A DNA stretch of 64,000 nt from Galeopsis tetrahit. Its lineage: Eukaryota > Streptophyta > Magnoliopsida > Lamiales > Lamiaceae. Below the pieces are notes generated by a model, which made no database searches, was not told the DNA's origin, and worked only from the letters and a program-made list of their open reading frames with translations. The stretch spans positions 26,874,001-26,938,000 of the forward strand of contig OY776120.1 in assembly GCA_963675135.1 (NCBI GenBank), in the 5' to 3' direction. Within the stretch, counting starts at the first letter, position 1. Each line of letters starts with the position of its first letter. The position numbers were made by a program, and so were the translations under genes. Below are positions 58,560 to 64,000 of the stretch, one piece after another.

Positions 58560-58622
58560 TTGATAATAGGGGATATATACAAACTATTAGTATAATAGGG
58601 GATATATACAAACTATTTTATT
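58560..58622. repeat. Two-copy 29-bp tandem repeat
   Basis: AATAGGGGATATATACAAAC followed by TATTAGTAT/TATTTTATT occurs twice in direct succession. Confidence 0.6.
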
Positions 58623-59237
58623 TATATTAATTGTTATTCATTTTTTTGAGAGACATTACTATTTTACTCTCATATATTCCCATACTTTTACTTTATTAGT
58701 ATTTCTCTTCTTTAATTGCATCAATTATTCTATTTCTTTAATTACATATACATCTCATTTTATATTAACACTTTTTACACTATGTGAAATCTCACCATGA
58801 GAAGTTTAGCGTGAACGGATGAGGGAGTATATATACACTAAAAAAAAGATTTTTAATGACATAAAATTTATTATTATAATTTTTTGGCTAATTTTTTTAA
58901 TGACAATTGTCATTATTTTTTTTAATTATATCTTATGTGTCTTGATTATAGTGGGTGATAATTTTGATATAATGCGATATTATCTTATTAAGTGTATGTT
59001 TTAGATGACATTAATAATGACATTGTGATTTCAGCTTTAAATAAAGTTGTTGACTAGAAATGAAAATTTGACTATCATAATTTCAATTACCTAAAAATTG
59101 TACATAGTTTTAAGGATCTTCTTTTTAGAATTCCATTTTTATTCTCTGAAAGTTGACTATCTTATTTGTCGTTGATTTAAATTTTATTATTATTCTAATT
59201 ATTTATTCAATATTATGCAATACAATTTACATATATC

Positions 59238-59475
59238 ACTACATAAAAAGAGATTTTTAGTATCAGAAAATTGGTATCCATTGCATTTTCTGATACTAAA
59301 TTTTACCCTTTACTATCAACTAAAAATCTTATAATGCTACCTTCATCTTTGGTATCAAAAAAATATTTTTTAATACTATTAAATTTATAGCATCTACTCA
59401 TTTAGTGATACTAATATTATTTTTGAATCAGAAATTTATTTATTGATACTATTTAATTTTAGGATCAAATACTTT
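59238..59475. mobile_element. CACTA-like element end with subterminal repeats
   Basis: CACTACATAAAAAGAGATTT at 59238 matches the CACTA terminal type. Downstream, short motifs such as AGTATCAGAAAA, TTTTCTGATACTAAA and GGTATCAAAAA recur on both strands. The opposite end was not found. Confidence 0.5.
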
Positions 59476-60540
59476 TTCGGGTGAAGGCTCGGTCAGTTCG
59501 ATGAAATTAATACTTTTGATGAAATAGTTTTATAATGTCTGATTCTCGATGGCAGAGTCACTCTTCTTAATGTTAGGGTATTGAAATCGCTCCATTAATT
59601 TTTTTGATATAGGAACTGTTGAACTTAAAGCATCGTCAGAATTTGACTACTTCAATATTTTACAGAAAAATATAAATTGAAGATTGAGAACTAGAGGCAT
59701 ATTAGAAAAATGACAAATTTTGCATATGAAAATTACGAAAATGAGTCATAGTAGAAAATTAAATCTAAATAACTTAAAATACTACTCATTTACCTTATAT
59801 CACTAACCACTCATTAATTTATTTTTCAAAAAAATTGTGTCAATCAAATCATGCAAGCTATCCCGAGACGGAGGGAGTACGTACTAAAACAATACTACTA
59901 AACTAGAATATATATATATATATATATATAATTATAAATAGGCGGATTACAAATTCCCTTAATTCGATCTCTTAATATCTTTCAACTCTTGTTTACTTAA
60001 TTTAAGAAGGTCAAATGGAACAACTCATCTCATCTTTAACCCACTTTTTTTTTTATTACTATTTTGTTTTCTCTCTTATATTGGTCAACTGTTGTTACAT
60101 AAGATATATAGAGTCAACTAAATTAAATACCTAATTAGCTTTCAGGACTTAATTGTTTTATATGAAATTTTATTTTTAAGTTAATTAATAAAAATATACC
60201 ATGCATAATATATTGTAACCATTGTGGTACTAGCATGCATAGAAAATAATTAATTGGGTTAATTGCACGGAGTTGAAATTTAATCTAAACTTTTAGAATA
60301 TATTGCAATTAAATCACATGCTTTGATATTTTTTGCAAATTAATTAAACTTTCGGATTTTTCGCAATGACGGGAGTTATTTTAAATATAAACGTGAAAAT
60401 GAGAGGTTGAGGTTGTTTATGTTCACGAAAAAGAAGATTGATGAAAAGGTTGAAGAATATGTAGAAAAACTTGGGTGTAAGAAAGTTAGGGAGTTTCATG
60501 AATGCATCAAGAGAATACCAAGTGTGTCGTGGTTAAAAAG
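59476..60540. other. AT-rich region with short ORFs only
   Basis: A (TA)n run lies at 59910-59930. A 66-aa ORF at 60407-60607 (KVEEYVEKLGCKKVREFHEC) has balanced composition but I recognise no family, and its 3' end runs into a dispersed repeat. GGACGGAGGGAGTACGTA near 59864 is one Stowaway end without a found partner. Confidence 0.4.
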
Positions 60541-60690
60541 AAACCTAAGAGTAAAAAAATACTTAAAATATATAAGTATAAATTGTGTACATATGGATTG
60601 TGCATGAAACATGCATATACATATCATGTATAAAATTTGCACGAAATGTGCACGAAATGTGCATGTACGGATCGTGCACGAAATGAATAT
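60541..60690. repeat. Dispersed repeat Y, copy 1
   Basis: AACCTAAGAGTAAAAAAATA through TTGTGTACATATGG, CATGAAACATGCATATACAT and GCACGAAATGTGCA-type motifs. Closely similar to 61613-61716, and its last part resembles 63128-63178. Confidence 0.75.
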
Positions 60691-61025
60691 TTTAGGAGAC
60701 ACATTACACTATGTAATAATAAAAGTCCTCCAATGCATTGTATGTCCCATAATGGGTCTCATTCTTATACCCTTTCCTGGAAGTCGATGACTATTTATAG
60801 CTATTACACTGACACCAAAGAAGACTTCGACCAAATGCTTTAGTTATGTCCTAGTTGATCCTGATTCGACATTAGAAGTATATTGATTTTTCCCCAATAA
60901 CCGAATACTTTTGTCTGTAAATACTGCATGTTTGATTCCATCCATAAATCAAATTTCTTCCCTTTGAGTTCTAGTCTCAATAAGAATGTTATTTCTTACT
61001 GTTCATATACTATGATATGAATATA

Positions 61026-61265
61026 CTACACCAATTCATTATGTATGGATGATGAGATTCCACTGATACATAGCCAATTCCAAGGAGACTTTTTTTTTAT
61101 GTTGGTGGAATTGCATCTAGGGCAATTCTTTGGCTTGTTCTTTCCACTAAAGAGCCTTTTGGACAATTTACTATATCTTCCATAGTTTTCACGCACCACT
61201 ATGCCCTTTTGATCAAAGGAACCACATTTAGAGATGGAAACGGACAAACAAACACACTTTTTCAA
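61026..61265 (-). pseudogene. Possible truncated Dof-type zinc finger scrap
   Basis: A 79-aa ORF contains NKPKNCPRCNSTNIK, resembling the start of a Dof domain (CPRC-x-S-x-x-T-K). The following FCYYNNY and second Cys pair are absent; after an A9 run the sequence departs completely. It could be a degraded Dof gene piece or chance similarity. Confidence 0.25.
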
Positions 61266-61612
61266 AGATGATAAACAAGGAATAAAATATCAATAATAAC
61301 AAATTCAATCATTTTGAAGTAGCTAGAAAAAGAGATAATTAATTAAAGTAATTCAAAGAATTAAAATTAAGAAGGGAAGCATATATCTACAAAAAAATTA
61401 AAGATGAAAACAATGCTCATGAAGTCATTTGGATGCATGGTGGAATTGTGTAACTAATGAGGAGGCCATTGAGCAGATGCATGGAGAGAGAGATAGTGTG
61501 TGTTTGTGTGTGTTTTTATTTTTTTAAGAAGTAAAAAGTGTTTTACGCGTGTGTGGCATTCTCATAAACTTCCCACAAATTAAACTATCCACTATCCAAA
61601 CTAATTCTTAAG

Positions 61613-61716
61613 AAACCTAAGTGTAAAAAAACACTTAAAGTATATAAGTATAAATTGTGTACATATGGATCGTGCATGAAACATGCATATACATATCATG
61701 CATAAAATTTGCACGT
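61613..61716. repeat. Dispersed repeat Y, copy 2
   Basis: Matches 60541-60650 with few differences. It ends at a (TA)n run (about 61718-61748) that leads into repeat Z copy 1. Confidence 0.75.
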
Positions 61717-61746
<30 letters not shown>

Positions 61747-61749
<3 letters not shown>

Positions 61750-62034
61750 CAACTAAGTGTGTGACAACCAGTGTCCCAACCTAAAACCCTAGCTTATCTA
61801 TTTATATGTAAGCTTGCATATTAACCTTTTGTATGAAAAGAAAGAGAATCATCACATTTGTAGTTATTGTGTTAATGGAGTTGACTTTGCATGTAAATTT
61901 AAGAAATAATTATCTTGATTAATGCTTTATTATATATATACCATATGTCCAACATTTTTTAATTTATTTTTTATTTTAAAGGGAATGATAGGTCAATTTC
62001 ATTGAATGTTGTAAATCACCAAAATAAATAATGG
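61747..62034. repeat. Dispersed repeat Z, copy 1
   Basis: Begins AACAACTAAGTGTGTGACAA, contains CCCTAGCTTATCTATTTATA and GAAAAGAAAGAGAATCAT, and ends near CCAAAATAAATAATG. Copy 2 at 63240-63552 lies in the same orientation about 1.49 kb away. Confidence 0.85.
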
Positions 62035-62169
62035 AGTTAGAGACATGCTACAATATCTCTGGATATCTAACTCATCTGTTGACATTACTTTCCTTGGATT
62101 CTTTGTTTCCTCATTGCAGTTTGTATTGATTCTGGTTCAGGATGACACATTTTTTGAACCCCTCATGCA

Positions 62170-62451
62170 ATGGGTGTGATAAGAACAAAATCATCGGATG
62201 CACTTAATAAGCATTCCAAATACCAAGGAAAGAGCACTCATAATAAATCAACATGTGGCCGGGGCAGCAGCAGCAGGAGCAGGGAAAGTAGTTGGAATAA
62301 TGCGCTTGATCTGAAAAAAGATAACTACTTTTCTTGTGTTGTTGGCCATACATGTACGAATGCTCGATATTTACTTAACTCGTCTGATGATGTGGTTGCC
62401 TTTCTTAAGGAGATGGCCGCAACATCCACCCCCAACTCACCCTTACACTGA
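62170..62451 (+). CDS. Unrecognised 93-aa ORF
   Basis: No family recognised. The N-terminal half is rich in S, R and K (STCGRGSSSRSRESSWNN); the C-terminal half is more ordered (YFSCVVGHTCTNARYLLNSS, VVAFLKEM). A plausible acceptor TTGCAG lies upstream at about 62114-62119, so it could be a last exon of a gene not otherwise visible. It lies between the two copies of repeat Z, so it may equally be chance or transposon sequence. Confidence 0.25.
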   Translation: MGVIRTKSSDALNKHSKYQGKSTHNKSTCGRGSSSRSRESSWNNALDLKKDNYFSCVVGHTCTNARYLLNSSDDVVAFLKEMAATSTPNSPLH

Positions 62452-63239
62452 GTAGTCCAACACCTTTGATTAAAAGTGTAGACCGCTTTTTAAGGTTGTA
62501 GGATTTGAAATGTTTCTTCTTTCTTATTTTCTTAGTGACATACCCTTCAAAAGTTCTCAATTTATTTTTTTGCACATTGATTAATGAATATAATATTATA
62601 TGTGTAAAATTGATTGTTGATGTAGAGAGAGATAGGAAAAAGAAAAATGTAGAGAGAGGAGGAGCAGTAAAGAGAAAAGAAAAAGAAAATGTATAGAGAG
62701 ATGTAGGTTTTGCCGAAAAAAAAAATTAGTAACTTTTGGTGGAATATTCAACTGACAAAATGGGTAATTTTTTAAGTGGCGGGAGTAGTTTTATTCGATT
62801 GACGATTGGACAGGGGAAGTTGAAAATACCGAATGACATGTGAACAAAGCTTTAATAATTTATTGGATAAAGGCCATTTTGGTTCCTGATGTGCTTGTTG
62901 AACACGAGAACTTGTGTTTCTAATTAATCCATTTTACCTGTAATGTGTATACATAGGTACACATATGCAAGCATGAAAATATTACAAATATATCATAAAT
63001 TAATTTCAATATTGCGATAGGAATATTAAGGTGTAATTGTAATAGTTTTATACATGTTAAAGTTAATTAATATGAATATATCATGCATAATTGTAATAGT
63101 TTTATACATGTGTACTAGTACGAAATTAATGTGCACAAAATGTGCATGTACGGATCGTGCACGAAATTTGCACGTACAAAAACATACTAATCTAGAATAT
63201 ATATAAATAAATAGGCGTATTAGAATATATATTATATAA
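62452..63239. other. AT-rich region without a gene
   Basis: Short purine-rich and AT-rich stretches. A partial repeat Y-like block (GTGCATGTACGGATCGTGCA) lies at about 63141-63160. Confidence 0.4.
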
Positions 63240-63421
63240 ACAACTAAGTGTGTGACAAGTAGTGTCCCAACCTAGAACCCTAGCTTATCTATTTATATAT
63301 AAGCTTGCATATTAACCTTTTGTATGAAAAGAAAGAGAATCATAACATTTGTAGCTATTGTGTTAATGGAGTTGACTTTGAATGTGAATTTAAGAAATAA
63401 TTATCTTAATTAATGCTTTAT

Positions 63422-63464
<43 letters not shown>

Positions 63465-63552
63465 ATATGTCAAACATTTTTTAATTTATTTTTTATTTTA
63501 AAGGGAATGATAGGTCAATTTTATTGAATGTTGTTAATAACCAAAATAAAAA
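63240..63552. repeat. Dispersed repeat Z, copy 2
   Basis: Second copy of 61747-62034, same orientation, with scattered substitutions and a longer (TA)n run (63424-63461). Confidence 0.85.
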
Positions 63553-64000
63553 ATGTCGTGGAAGCGTATAGAAGATTAAGATACGAAGAACACACTAATT
63601 CGCTGATTCTAAAAATACCCGAAAAAGTGACAATAATTCAAATACGTTGATTCAATAAGAATACCATAATTGCAATTCAAAAAAAAAATATGCTTTTTTT
63701 TTATATTATTCAAAAACTTGATCCCCTTACAACTTTCCTTATTGTCAAGAAGTCAATTACGTATCAAGGACGACTAGTTTGGTGAGTCTGTGCATGTTTA
63801 TATATAGAAACCATGTGCACACTCATCTTATAAATACCGTTTGTGTAGTAATGTAAGAGTGAATGAATGATAAAGTGACATATCACCATTTAAAATCTCC
63901 ACCTCATGATGTTTGTGCGCATTGTAGGCGTACACGTCTGTTTCCCGTACGTGATTATTTGCACACTTTCTTTATTGAGACGTCTCAAGATTACTTGCAC
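63553..64000. other. Window end, no gene seen
   Basis: AT-rich sequence. ATTTAAAATCTCCACCTCAT and neighbouring bases show no coding pattern on either strand. Confidence 0.4.

Overview
This window looks like nuclear DNA from a flowering plant, most likely a dicot. It is AT-rich, its genes carry several introns with plant-type splice sites, and it holds plant-specific families: F-box/FBA, Raf-like kinase, vicilin, organellar-type PP2C, FAR1-type transposase and TA-flanked Stowaway MITEs. The exact lineage cannot be fixed from the sequence. Transposable elements, many nested in one another, outweigh the host genes.

Layout: 0.1-3.0 kb holds two tandem F-box/FBA genes, both damaged near the 3' end. 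3.8-8.0 kb (minus) is a multi-exon Ulp1/C48 protease-like gene with several in-frame stops. 8.9-14.8 kb has two broken LINE fragments, one split by a hAT MITE with an 8-bp target duplication. 15.58-21.90 kb is a full-length L1-type LINE bounded by a perfect 19-bp duplication. 23.4-30.4 kb is an intact six-exon Raf-like kinase gene whose introns are full of MITEs. 31.6-34.1 kb is an intact five-exon vicilin-like gene with a very long charged C-terminal helix. 34.7-37.8 kb (minus) is an intact four-exon PP2C gene. 38.07-47.67 kb is a Mutator-type inverted-repeat element (9-bp duplication) into which an 8.1-kb LTR retrotransposon with no recognisable gag-pol (LARD-like) and a SINE have inserted. 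48.0-48.6 kb is a hAT-type MITE. 49.0-50.7 kb is a decayed Ty3/gypsy gag-protease remnant (minus). 51.2-54.5 kb is an inverted-repeat element containing a 2.85-kb MULE with long TIRs and a FAR1-like transposase with five stops. 55.3-57.0 kb has another MITE and a CACTA fragment. 57-64 kb has no convincing host gene; it holds a possible Helitron end, a CACTA-like end, a possible Dof-finger scrap and dispersed segmental duplications.

The only host genes that look fully functional are the kinase, the vicilin-like protein and the PP2C. Their reconstructed coding lengths are exact multiples of three (358, 723 and 389 aa). They are independently transcribed neighbours, not a pathway cluster. The elements most worth study are the non-coding LTR element with leader hairpins and satellite-like arrays, the stop-free 84-nt intron of the vicilin-like gene, and the consistent G:C to A:T pattern of nonsense mutations in the transposons. 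I saw no clearly novel multi-gene system.
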